Shown here: positions 7,495-15,100 of the stretch, one piece after another
How positions within the stretch are numbered: position 1 is the first letter of the stretch
How the letters are laid out: every line of letters starts with the position of its first letter
Notes under the pieces: generated by a model
Seen by the model: only the letters and a program-made list of their open reading frames with translations
Told to the model about the DNA's origin: nothing
Databases searched by the model: none
Made by a program: the position numbers and the translations under genes
From: Desulfovibrio sp.
Lineage (GTDB): Bacteria > Desulfobacterota > Desulfovibrionia > Desulfovibrionales > Desulfovibrionaceae
Assembly (NCBI GenBank): GCA_031273845.1
Contig: JAISRC010000021.1
Coordinates: 1 to 37,580, forward strand
Length of the DNA: 37,580 nt
Direction of reading: 5' to 3'

Positions 7495-8667
7495 TTACAG
7501 AGATACCAGGGCTTCGGCCGGTTCCACCCTGCCCGCCCGCCAGGCCGGGAAAGCGGCGGCCAGCCCGGCGGTGAGCAGGGCAAGCAAAACGACCGCCGCA
7601 CAGGATGCGGGGTCAAAGCTCAGGGAGATATTGTCGGCCGCCTGCAGCCGGCCCAGGATATACACGGTCGGCAGGCGGCCCGCCGCATAGCCGCAGACTC
7701 CCGCCGAGAAACCTATGAACAGTGCCTCGAATACGAACACGGCGGCCACGGCCGCGCGGGAAAAGCCGACGGCGCGCATGATGCCTATCTCCCGCCGGCG
7801 CTCCGTCACGGAGGAAAGCATGGTCATCACCAGCATCGCGCAGGCGGTGAGCAGAATGACCATGCTCACGGAAAAGGCCAGGTTCTGCGCAAAGCGGACG
7901 GAATACATGCGGCTTTCGGCGATCTGGGCCAGAGCGCGCACCTCGCTCCCCGGCAGGGCGGACTGCAGTTGGGCCGTGATGTCCTCAATGGGGCAGCCGG
8001 AGCACAGGGCGGCCACTTCCATGAAAGACGCCCGACCAGGTTTCCCGGCCAGTTCCTGGGCTAGGGGCAGGGGGATGAACAGCACTTCGTCGTCGTCGTT
8101 GCCTGTGGGGTTGAGTATGCCGGCGACACGCAGATCCCTGCCGTCGATCTTCAACTCCTGTCCGGGGCGCAGTCTCAGTTTTTTCGCGGCCGCCGCGCCG
8201 GCCAAGGCTTCGGGCGTGTCGCCGCCCTGCGGAAAATCCCCTTCCGCCGTTTCCCAATAGCCTTTCAGGTGCAGTTCCTGATCCCAATCCACACCGACCA
8301 GAGCGGCCGCGCGGCCCCCGATGCGCGTTACGGCGAGCATTTTGGGCGCGACTACGGCTATGTTTCCGCGCAACGGCACGGCGTCTATGGCCGGCAGCGC
8401 CGTTGCGAGGTTTATGGGTTCCTCCTCTATGCTCACATCGCCCAGAGAATAGCCGCCGTAGCTTATTTTAAGGGTTTCCCGCCGCGGAGTTATCAGGATG
8501 TTGGCGCCGTAGCTGATGAGTTTTTTTTCAAAATTGTCGGCAACCAGGGTGGAAACTTCGTACAACCCGGACATGGCAGCCAGACCGAGCGTGAACACAG
8601 ACGCCGGCAGGAGCGAGCGCATCCATTTGGCCTTTATGTGCCGCGCAGGCAGGGTCAGGATGTTCAT
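7495..8667 (-). CDS. FtsX/MacB-type ABC permease
   Basis: This 390-residue membrane protein has the MacB architecture: one N-terminal membrane helix (about residues 18-38), a large periplasmic domain, and three C-terminal helices forming the FtsX domain. The FtsX domain contains the typical ERRREIGIMRAVGFSR motif and ends with PAWRAGRVEPAEAL. The periplasmic part carries the MacB_PCD-like region (ANILITPR, AVVAPK..AVTRIGG). A Cys pair in ALCSGCP within that domain might bind metal or form a disulfide. The ATG at 8667 overlaps the stop of the upstream DUF2318 gene (ATGA). Only one permease gene is present, whereas related iron operons often encode two, so a homodimer is implied. Confidence 0.88.
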   Translation of the reverse strand: MNILTLPARHIKAKWMRSLLPASVFTLGLAAMSGLYEVSTLVADNFEKKLISYGANILITPRRETLKISYGGYSLGDVSIEEEPINLATALPAIDAVPLRGNIAVVAPKMLAVTRIGGRAAALVGVDWDQELHLKGYWETAEGDFPQGGDTPEALAGAAAAKKLRLRPGQELKIDGRDLRVAGILNPTGNDDDEVLFIPLPLAQELAGKPGRASFMEVAALCSGCPIEDITAQLQSALPGSEVRALAQIAESRMYSVRFAQNLAFSVSMVILLTACAMLVMTMLSSVTERRREIGIMRAVGFSRAAVAAVFVFEALFIGFSAGVCGYAAGRLPTVYILGRLQAADNISLSFDPASCAAVVLLALLTAGLAAAFPAWRAGRVEPAEALVSL

Positions 8668-9122
8668 TTCCGGTTCTCGGGAAAATATTCCGCCGCGGAC
8701 AGCACTTCCTCCACGGTCAGCACGATGGAATTTCCTTCCTCGGCAAAACGCAGGGGATGGGGATTGCAGCCCCCGACCAGAATGCCTATGCGGTTCAGGG
8801 GGAAGCGGCGTCCGCAGTTCAGGCAGAGCATGGTGCCGTCTTTCAGTTCATAGCCTTTGCCTGCTTCCCGGCACACTTCACAGGCGTCGGCGGCCGCCCG
8901 CACATCGCCCTGTTTGTCGCGCACCAGAAAAAAGCGCACCGAGGTCCCGTCCGCCCGGTAAAGGTAATGTTTGGCGCTTGCGTTTTTCAGGCCGGCAACA
9001 TCCAGGGTGATCCTGCCGTCCGAGGCGGTCACTTTTTCCGGCCCTTCGAAGATTCTCGGAAAGGCCTCGGCCGGGGACGCACACAGCATGAACAAAAGCG
9101 CAATCGGAAGAATCCCGCGCAT
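8664..9122 (-). CDS. DUF2318 exported Fe-S/metal-type protein
   Basis: This 152-residue protein has a signal peptide (residues 1-20, ending SPAEA) and a DUF2318 domain. Five cysteines stand out: C81 and C84 (ACEVC), C100 and C103 (LCLNCGRRFP) and C119 (GGCNPHPL). They have the spacing expected for a metal or heme-like site. In known P19/FTR1 ferrous-iron systems a DUF2318 protein is encoded next to FtsX-type permeases and a LolD-like ATPase, as here. That suggests a role in periplasmic iron handling, though the FTR1 permease and P19 are missing from this window. The ATG at 9122 has GGAGG five bases upstream; an open frame extends further 5' but into repeat sequence. Confidence 0.85.
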   Translation of the reverse strand: MRGILPIALLFMLCASPAEAFPRIFEGPEKVTASDGRITLDVAGLKNASAKHYLYRADGTSVRFFLVRDKQGDVRAAADACEVCREAGKGYELKDGTMLCLNCGRRFPLNRIGILVGGCNPHPLRFAEEGNSIVLTVEEVLSAAEYFPENRK

Positions 9123-9357
9123 AGAACCTCCGTAACATGTTTGTGAAAGTTTCCGCTTGACTCTCTGCTTTGTCGGAAGTACTTTTTCCACGGGTTTTCC
9201 CTTAAAATATCGGGATGGCAACCCGCCTTGCCGCCGCCGGGACGGAATCAACCGGCGGACGGTTCTGTATTGAAAAGTTTGATTTTCATGCATAAAATCA
9301 GTAAAAGACATGAGATTGCTATCATACAATCGTTGCGCGGGCAAGCCGTTGCCGGAG

Positions 9358-9542
9358 CCATAGTCCACCACGCCCTGTCGTTCCGAGGTGCAGTTGAAGG
9401 GTCTGTAAGCATTGTCGCACAGCATACTGTCATTCTGAGTGAAGGTGAAGAATCCATCTTGGTGCCTTGAAAAAACAAAACCCCGAAGATAGATTCTTCG
9501 CTATGCTCAGAATGGCATGACAAGAAGCGTGGCAGATTATGG
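9358..9542. repeat. dispersed repeat G, copy 1 (reverse)
   Basis: A 185-base block with inner inverted segments built on GTCATTCTGA...GAAGAATC. It ends in CAAGAAGCGTGGCAGATTATGG. Read backward it matches 28945-29152 over nearly its full length, and partially matches 17678-17734. It contains no coding capacity I believe. Confidence 0.7.
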
Positions 9543-9544
9543 GG

Positions 9545-9768
9545 AGGCCGTGATCCGCCGCCGCCCGCCCCGCAGGCGTAAGCGAAACCGTGTTTCGCCG
9601 TTAGAGCATTTTACGTTTGAGATTGTCACTTACGGCGGGCACAGCCCGCCTGCTCCAATCCCGCGGCAAGGATTTGCCGGCAAATCCTTGCGGAGCAGAT
9701 ATACATTTTCAATGTCAATCTGCTCTAAGCGCCGGAGGAGGCGTTTCAAAATCAAATTGTTTCAGGAG
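9545..9768. repeat. dispersed repeat F, copy 3, interrupted by a TA element
   Basis: Repeat F in reverse orientation: GCGAAACCGTGTTTCGCCGTTA, then the 122-base insert, then AGCGCCGGAGGAGGCGTTTC and AAAATCAAATTG. The two halves match the uninterrupted copy at 5091-5193 with the TA duplicated. Its end lies just before the RidA ribosome binding site. Confidence 0.75.
9604..9725. mobile_element. 122-base TA-flanked MITE-like element D
   Basis: The element begins GAGCATTTTACG and ends ATCTGCTC, is flanked by TA on both sides (9602-9603, 9726-9727), and contains internal hairpins (GGCGGGC..GCCCGCC and GGATTTGCCGGCAAATCC). It has no gene. A related copy is at 11695-11816. Confidence 0.75.
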
Positions 9769-9774
9769 GGTCTT

Positions 9775-10227
9775 ATGATTTCCGGAAAAGCTGTTTCTCT
9801 GTTATCGGCTGTTTTTTTGTTGTCCTTTTTTTCCACCGCCGCCCTCGCGGCGGACCGCGCGGTTGTGGCGCCGCAAAAGGCACCCAAGGCTATCGGCCCT
9901 TATTCCCAAGGTATTGTCACAGGCGATCTGGTGTTCACTTCCGGGCAGATCCCCCTGAACCCCGACACCAATACGATGCCCGACGGCATAGAAGCCCAGG
10001 CAAAACAGTCTCTTGAAAACGTCAAAGCCGTGCTGGAAGCCGGAGGAAGCTCCCTTGACAAAGCGCTCAAGGTGACTATTTTTCTCAAGGATCTCAATGA
10101 TTTCGGCAAGGTGAACGAAATTTACGGAACCTACTTCACCAAAAACCCGCCGGCCCGCTCCTGTGTGCAGGTGGCGCGCATTCCCAGAGACGCCCTTATC
10201 GAAATAGAGGCCATAGGCGTAAAATAA
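9775..10227 (+). CDS. exported RidA-family protein (Rid/YjgF/UK114)
   Basis: A 150-residue protein with a cleavable signal peptide (residues 1 to about 25, ending AALA) followed by a full-length RidA domain. Family motifs are KAIGPYSQGI, VFTSGQIPLNP, LENVKAVLEAGG, KVTIFLKDLNDF and, at the C-terminus, PARSCVQVARIPRDALIEIE. The latter includes the arginine that in active RidA binds the substrate carboxylate. RidA normally hydrolyses reactive 2-aminoacrylate-type enamines/imines in the cytoplasm. Here the export signal places it in the periplasm, where a different imine or ligand is likely. The ATG at 9775 has AGGAGGG five bases upstream; the frame is open further upstream, but only through repeat DNA. 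It is monocistronic, ending in the terminator at 10264. Confidence 0.9.
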   Translation: MISGKAVSLLSAVFLLSFFSTAALAADRAVVAPQKAPKAIGPYSQGIVTGDLVFTSGQIPLNPDTNTMPDGIEAQAKQSLENVKAVLEAGGSSLDKALKVTIFLKDLNDFGKVNEIYGTYFTKNPPARSCVQVARIPRDALIEIEAIGVK

Positions 10228-10263
10228 AGCCCGCCGCAACCGACCCGCATCGGCGGCGGCCGC

Positions 10264-10294
10264 GGGGGGAAGTTCCGGCTTCTCCCCGTTTTTT
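10264..10294 (+). terminator. Rho-independent terminator after ridA
   Basis: The stem GGGGGGAAG / CTTCTCCCC (one G-T pair) has the loop TTCCGG and is followed by G and six Ts. It sits 36 bases after the RidA stop and separates it from the KAS III gene. Confidence 0.8.
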
Positions 10295-10416
10295 ATGCAA
10301 GGCCGTTGCCTTTGCATGAAATCGCGCCGGCCCTGTCTTTTCCCTGAAAATACGCAACAGACAAAGCGCCGGCGAAATCCCCCGCGGATTTTCGTGAGCG
10401 CAACTGCGAGATCACC

Positions 10417-11580
10417 ATGCCTTTTTCCATTTTTTCCGATGTGGCCCTGACGGCGGTCGCCGCCGTGCTTCCGGCCGGAGGCGTGTCCCTGGCGGATGAA
10501 CTTGACTATTTCGACGGCGACCGGGAACGCATGGAACGCTACCGGCAAGCGGGCGGCCTGGGTACGCGGCGCATAGCTCCGCCCGGCACGACCGCCTCGG
10601 ACCTCTGCATACAGGCCGCCCGCCGCCTGCTTGAGCATACGGGGACGGACAAAAAAGAAATCGGCGCGCTTTTTTTCGTCAGCCTCAGCCCGGATTACCA
10701 GCTTCCGGCCTCATCGGCCATACAGCAGCACGCCCTCGGCCTCTCCGCCGACTGTGCCGTCATGGACATGAATCTCGGCTGCGCGGGTTTCGTCAGCGCC
10801 CTCTGGATCGCCGCCGGGCTGACAAACTCCCGCGCCTGCGACAAAGTCCTGCTCCTGACCGGCGATACCCCCGCCGGGTTCACCGACCCTGCCAACCGGG
10901 TCATTGCGCCGATATTCGGCGACTCCGGCACGGCGGCCCTGGTCGAATACCGCAAAGGCGCGGCGGACATGAGTTTTCTCATCGGCACCGACGGCGGGAA
11001 ATTTGAAAATCTTGTCATCCCCGGCGGTGGGGCGCGCATCCCTCAGTTGCGGGAAGAAGGCCCGGACAGCCCTTTCAACCGCATCGTCAAAGATGCCGGC
11101 GGCAACCCCTGCACCCTGGGCGGCTACTGCCGCATCTGGATGGACGGCATGGGCATTTACGCCTTCGCCGCCTCCGTGATCCCCCCGCACATCAGACGCC
11201 ACCTCTCCTTGGCAGGAACCGAGGCGGGCGGGCTGGACCGTCTGCTCCTGCACCCGGCGAACAAACTGCTGGTCGACGTCATCGCCAAAAAAACCGGCTT
11301 CGCCTCCAACCCGCCGCCCTGCGAAAGCCTTGCCGAATACGGCAACCTGGGCGGCGCTTCCATCCCCGCCCTGCTTTGCCGGCACTACACCGGCAAAGGG
11401 CGCGATGAAAAAAGGGAAAAATGCCTGCTCTGCGGCTTCGGCGCCGGCCTGGCCTGGTCCTCATGCCTGCTCTCCCTCAAAGATACCCTGCTCCTTGAGC
11501 CGCAGGACTACGCCGCTCCCGAAAACACCCCGAACCGCAACGCGTATATAGCGCACTGGCACAAAAAATTCGCCGGATAA
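10417..11580 (+). CDS. 3-oxoacyl-ACP synthase III-type (FabH-like) enzyme
   Basis: A 387-residue thiolase-fold condensing enzyme. The KAS III catalytic triad is intact: Cys122 in NLGCAGF, His279 in LLLHPANK and Asn310 in EYGNLGGASIP. FGDSGTAALV and the C-terminal GFGAGLAWSS strand also fit. Compared with housekeeping FabH (about 320 residues) it is about 60 longer, with inserts around residues 195-245 and a longer tail. Such stand-alone KAS III proteins are often found in surface-glycan or secondary acyl pathways, where they extend an acyl unit with malonyl-ACP. It stands alone between a terminator and the adhesins. A functional link to the acyl carrier proteins at 28.2 kb is attractive but unproven. 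The ribosome binding site is weak. Confidence 0.88.
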   Translation: MPFSIFSDVALTAVAAVLPAGGVSLADELDYFDGDRERMERYRQAGGLGTRRIAPPGTTASDLCIQAARRLLEHTGTDKKEIGALFFVSLSPDYQLPASSAIQQHALGLSADCAVMDMNLGCAGFVSALWIAAGLTNSRACDKVLLLTGDTPAGFTDPANRVIAPIFGDSGTAALVEYRKGAADMSFLIGTDGGKFENLVIPGGGARIPQLREEGPDSPFNRIVKDAGGNPCTLGGYCRIWMDGMGIYAFAASVIPPHIRRHLSLAGTEAGGLDRLLLHPANKLLVDVIAKKTGFASNPPPCESLAEYGNLGGASIPALLCRHYTGKGRDEKREKCLLCGFGAGLAWSSCLLSLKDTLLLEPQDYAAPENTPNRNAYIAHWHKKFAG

Positions 11581-11619
11581 TTTCAATTCCGAATTAAGGA
11601 AACGCTGACTTATTTCTTT

Positions 11620-11681
11620 GAGGAGACTCCGCCCCTCCCTCCAAACTCTCCCGGCAGGGGCATGATGCCCCTGCACCCCCC
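11620..11681. repeat. GC-rich double-hairpin repeat H, copy 2
   Basis: A GAGGAGACTCC-type arm is followed by CAAACTCTCCCGGCAGGGGC and a GGGGCAT..ATGCCCC hairpin. It is related to 5018-5070 and 31882-31935 and lies just after the KAS III stop, where it could stop transcription. Confidence 0.55.
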
Positions 11682-11694
11682 GATAAATATTTTA

Positions 11695-11816
11695 GAGCAT
11701 TTTGCGCCTGAGATTGCCGCTTACGGCAGGTTTTGCCCGTCTGTTCCAATCCTGCGGCATGAGTTTGCAGGCAAACCCGCGCAGGGCAAGTTATACATTG
11801 TCAAAGTTGAACTGCC
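11695..11816. mobile_element. TA-flanked MITE-like element E
   Basis: It begins GAGCATTTTGCGCCTGAGAT after a TA (11693-11694) and aligns along its length with element D at 9604-9725: CTTACGGC, CCAATCCTGCGGCA, TTTGCAGGCAAA and TATACATT. The right end is degraded (CTGCCCC rather than CTGCTC). Confidence 0.65.
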
Positions 11817-11867
11817 CCGGCTTACCTTGTATTGCGCGTTGAAATAATCCACAATATCTCATATATT

Positions 11868-11932
11868 GTCATTCTGAACACAGTGAAGAATCTGTTCCAC
11901 ACTTTTATGAAAGACAGATTCTTCACTGCTCC
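11868..11932. repeat. GTCATTCTGA inverted repeat
   Basis: The arms AGTGAAGAATCTG (11882-11894) and CAGATTCTTCACT (11915-11927) pair perfectly over 13 bases. This is a compact version of the core of repeat G and lies about 120 bases upstream of the adhesin 1 promoter. Confidence 0.65.
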
Positions 11933-12050
11933 CAGTTATATACGTAACTATATACTATAACGGCAGCAATCTATCTGATTAGTACTCAAAACAATCAAGC
12001 ATAATTGATAATAAATAATGGTATATCCTCAAAAAAATATGAAAAAAAAT

Positions 12051-12080
12051 TTGACAGGAAGGTACGTATCAGGATATACG
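12051..12080 (+). promoter_or_regulatory. adhesin 1 promoter
   Basis: TTGACA (12051-12056) is followed after 18 bases by TATACG (12075-12080), preceded by an A-rich tract (AAAAAAATATGAAAAAAAAT) resembling an UP element. The same arrangement, with the shared TTGACAGGA core, lies before adhesin 2 at 18293. It is about 95 bases before the adhesin ATG. Confidence 0.6.
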
Positions 12081-12175
12081 CACCCCCTCAAACATCAACA
12101 ACGGTAATGATCGCGCAGGATATTGGGGATTTGCGCCATCGCTATGTTGCCGTTCAAACATCATGGGGGGGACTA

Positions 12176-15100
12176 ATGTCCACGCAACTGATCGCGGTGT
12201 CCGCAGACACCGACTCTGTCAAGATCGATCTCTCAAGTCGTCTGAGTTTTACTTTCGATATCCAGACCGAGGTCGCGGCTTTCGACCGCGAGGGCGACAA
12301 TCTGGTCATTACCCTGGAAAACGGCCGAAAGGTCGTTCTGGAGAATTTCTTTATCGTGGCCGGGGAGGGAGATGATCTGCCCATCCTGGTGCTTCGGGAC
12401 GGCACCGAAGTGGCCTCGGCCGACTTTCTGCTCTCCATGAATCCGGACATGGACGTCACCGCCTCCGGGCGGACGCCGGGCAGCGGCGGCGACGAATACG
12501 CCGACAACGCCGGCGACCTTGTGGACGGGACGGACGGCTTGGGCAAACTCGGAACAGACGCCTGGTCTTCGGGCACGTCAATGCCGGACCCCATACTGTC
12601 GCCGGACAATATCTCGTTTTCCCTGCCGGGCGCTTGGGCCGGCAGGGACGCAAGACCGACGGCTCCGCCGCCGCCGATGCCGGAACTGCCGCCGACGCCT
12701 CCTCCGCCCCCGCCGCCGGTTGAACCGCCGGTTGTGCCGCCGCCTCCGCCGCCCCTCCCGCCGGCGGAACCCGTGCCTTACACCCGGATGCGGGCCGCCC
12801 TGCTCGGGGCAAACGGCAGGGATGACCCATCCGTTGCCGTGCATCCTGTGAACGGGCGCGGCGAACGGATTGACGGCTCCCGCATCGCCGGCATCAGCGG
12901 GCCGGCAAACAGCGCCTATGAGGCTGTTTACGACCCGGCAAGCGGCACTGTGCTGTTCACTCTGAAAGACCCTTCGGCCGGAGCCCGGCCGGCGGAAGAA
13001 TACACCGTCATACTGGACGACGGCAGCCGTTTCACGGTGCGTGTCGCTTCGTCGGGGAGCGACAAGCTGCAGGACGTGGACTGGCGCGACATGCAGGGCG
13101 TCCCTGTGGACAACCCCTCCGGCATTACCTTTGCCGGGGATGAGAATGTGCATCTGACGGGCGCGCGTATCACCACACCGGCCGGTTATGAGAGCGGTAC
13201 CGCCCCGGACGGCAGCGCAAACAGGGAACTGCACGTGCAGTGGACGGATTCGTCGCTGACTGCCGCGGATACATCTTCCTCTGTGGATATGACCCTCGGT
13301 CACAGCGGCGGCCGAGGCTCTTTCAGCATCGACAATGACGGCGGCAAAAGCGGCGGGGTAGGGCACGACGTGCCGGTGCATTTATGGGCGAACGGCGGCG
13401 GGGAGGTTGACGAGTACAGGAAAAGGACTCCGGAACTGTTCGAAAAAACGGAGTATGACGCCGTCTTGAGCGCGGCCGTGTCCGCCGCGTCGAAGGGTGC
13501 GGACGCGTTATGGGACGAGATGTCGGACCGGGTTTTGCGGGAACTGGCGGCACGGCATCCGGATCGTTATGCCTCTCTTCGGGAGAACGCGGAACAGAGT
13601 TACCGGAATTACAACCGTTCTCCTGAGAGCTACAATAATGCCTACGACGGCTGGAGCGTGGACGACTGGCTGTCCGACTATGTGCGCCGATATGCGCACG
13701 GGGAAAGACAGATCGGGGATATCGTCACGGACGCGGCGACCCGATCCGCCGTCGAAAACAGCATCACCGTCACGGACGGCGACCTGCATGTCGGCAACAG
13801 AGCGGATTCTTACGCGCTTTCCGGCGACAATGCTGCCGTTGTCTCCGGGACCTATGCCGGCGCCGGCGGCCGGGTGGCGCTGGAGGCGGACACTGTCTCG
13901 GTTACTGTTTCCGGCGCGGGTTTTGCCGGGGCCGGGGCCACGGCGACTGTCAGCGGCGTGCGCAGCGACGATGCGCTGCGGGTGGACGGCGAGTATGCTT
14001 ACGATGGGAAATGGAGCGGTGCGAACTCCAAAACGGAAATTACGGCCCGGGAGGATGTCGATATCCGCGCGGAAATCAGCGGGAATACCGACGCACAGAG
14101 CCACGCGGGCATTGCCTATGCCGGGGTCGCGGCCACCGAAGACGGACAGGTCGTCATACAGGCCGAGGGGGATGTGCATATTGCCGTTGATGACCGCAGC
14201 ACCGGCAGCGCCTCTCTTTCGATCACGGGCGCTTACGGCATCTTTGCCGGTTACGGCTTCGGGGCGCGCGACCACGCCGCGCCGGAGGATCTTGCCGGCT
14301 ACGCCCCTCATGAATACAGCTCCAAGCTGTGGAAACAGTATAAGCACGGCCGGTACGGCGAACAGGACTGGAACAACTATGACCCGGTTACCGGCGAATA
14401 TCCGTGGATGGGCGGAGGCCGGCAGAGCCTCGTTTCGGTTGAAGCCGAAGGCGATGTGGAGATTGCCGTAAATCCGGGACATGACTTCGCAGACGAAGCC
14501 GCCGCGGTCAAGGTCGCTTACGGCGATGCGGACATTAAAGCGGGCGGGGACATCAGTGCCTCGGTAAAGACGGCCGGGACGCATCTGGACGACGCCGCCG
14601 TTGCCGTGCTGAATCAGAGCGAGCCGGGGAGCATTGCCCTGCAGGCCGGGGGCGATGTGAAGCTGAACCTCGAAGCCGGCGGCGGCGAAGGGCTGTCCGT
14701 CGTGCGCATCGGCAGCTCCGGCGACGGTTACAACGGGCATGATGTTTACGGCAAGATGGCCGAGAGCCGGACAGTTTCTCTTGCAGGGGAAAACGTGTCC
14801 ATGGAAGGCAGTGTCGGAGACGGCGCGGGCGACAACGACATAGCCGGAGTTTCTTATGAAAACAATTTCAAGGGATTGAAGCTTGCGAACTTCATCGTCA
14901 AGGCGGAGGATACCTTCGGCATTGAGGTTGTTGCGCATGCGGGACAGGGTGAAGCCGTGGCCGACGGCATACGGGTGCGGGGCGCCGAGTGGGAGGACAC
15001 CTTACATGTGGGTATAGATGCCCGAAAAGCCGTCATCAGCGCCGAGGTCGAAGGCGACGGAAGTTCCGGCAAAGCCGCGGCCCTTTCCGTGCAAAGCAGC

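Noticed and set aside
9123-9425. N-terminal extension of the DUF2318 protein
   Set aside because: It covers repeat DNA and would bury a clear signal peptide preceded by a good ribosome binding site.
12005-12175. 57-codon upstream extension of adhesin 1
   Set aside because: It starts at TTG, runs through the TTGACA promoter and is absent from adhesin 2. Both proteins start naturally at MSTQLIA.
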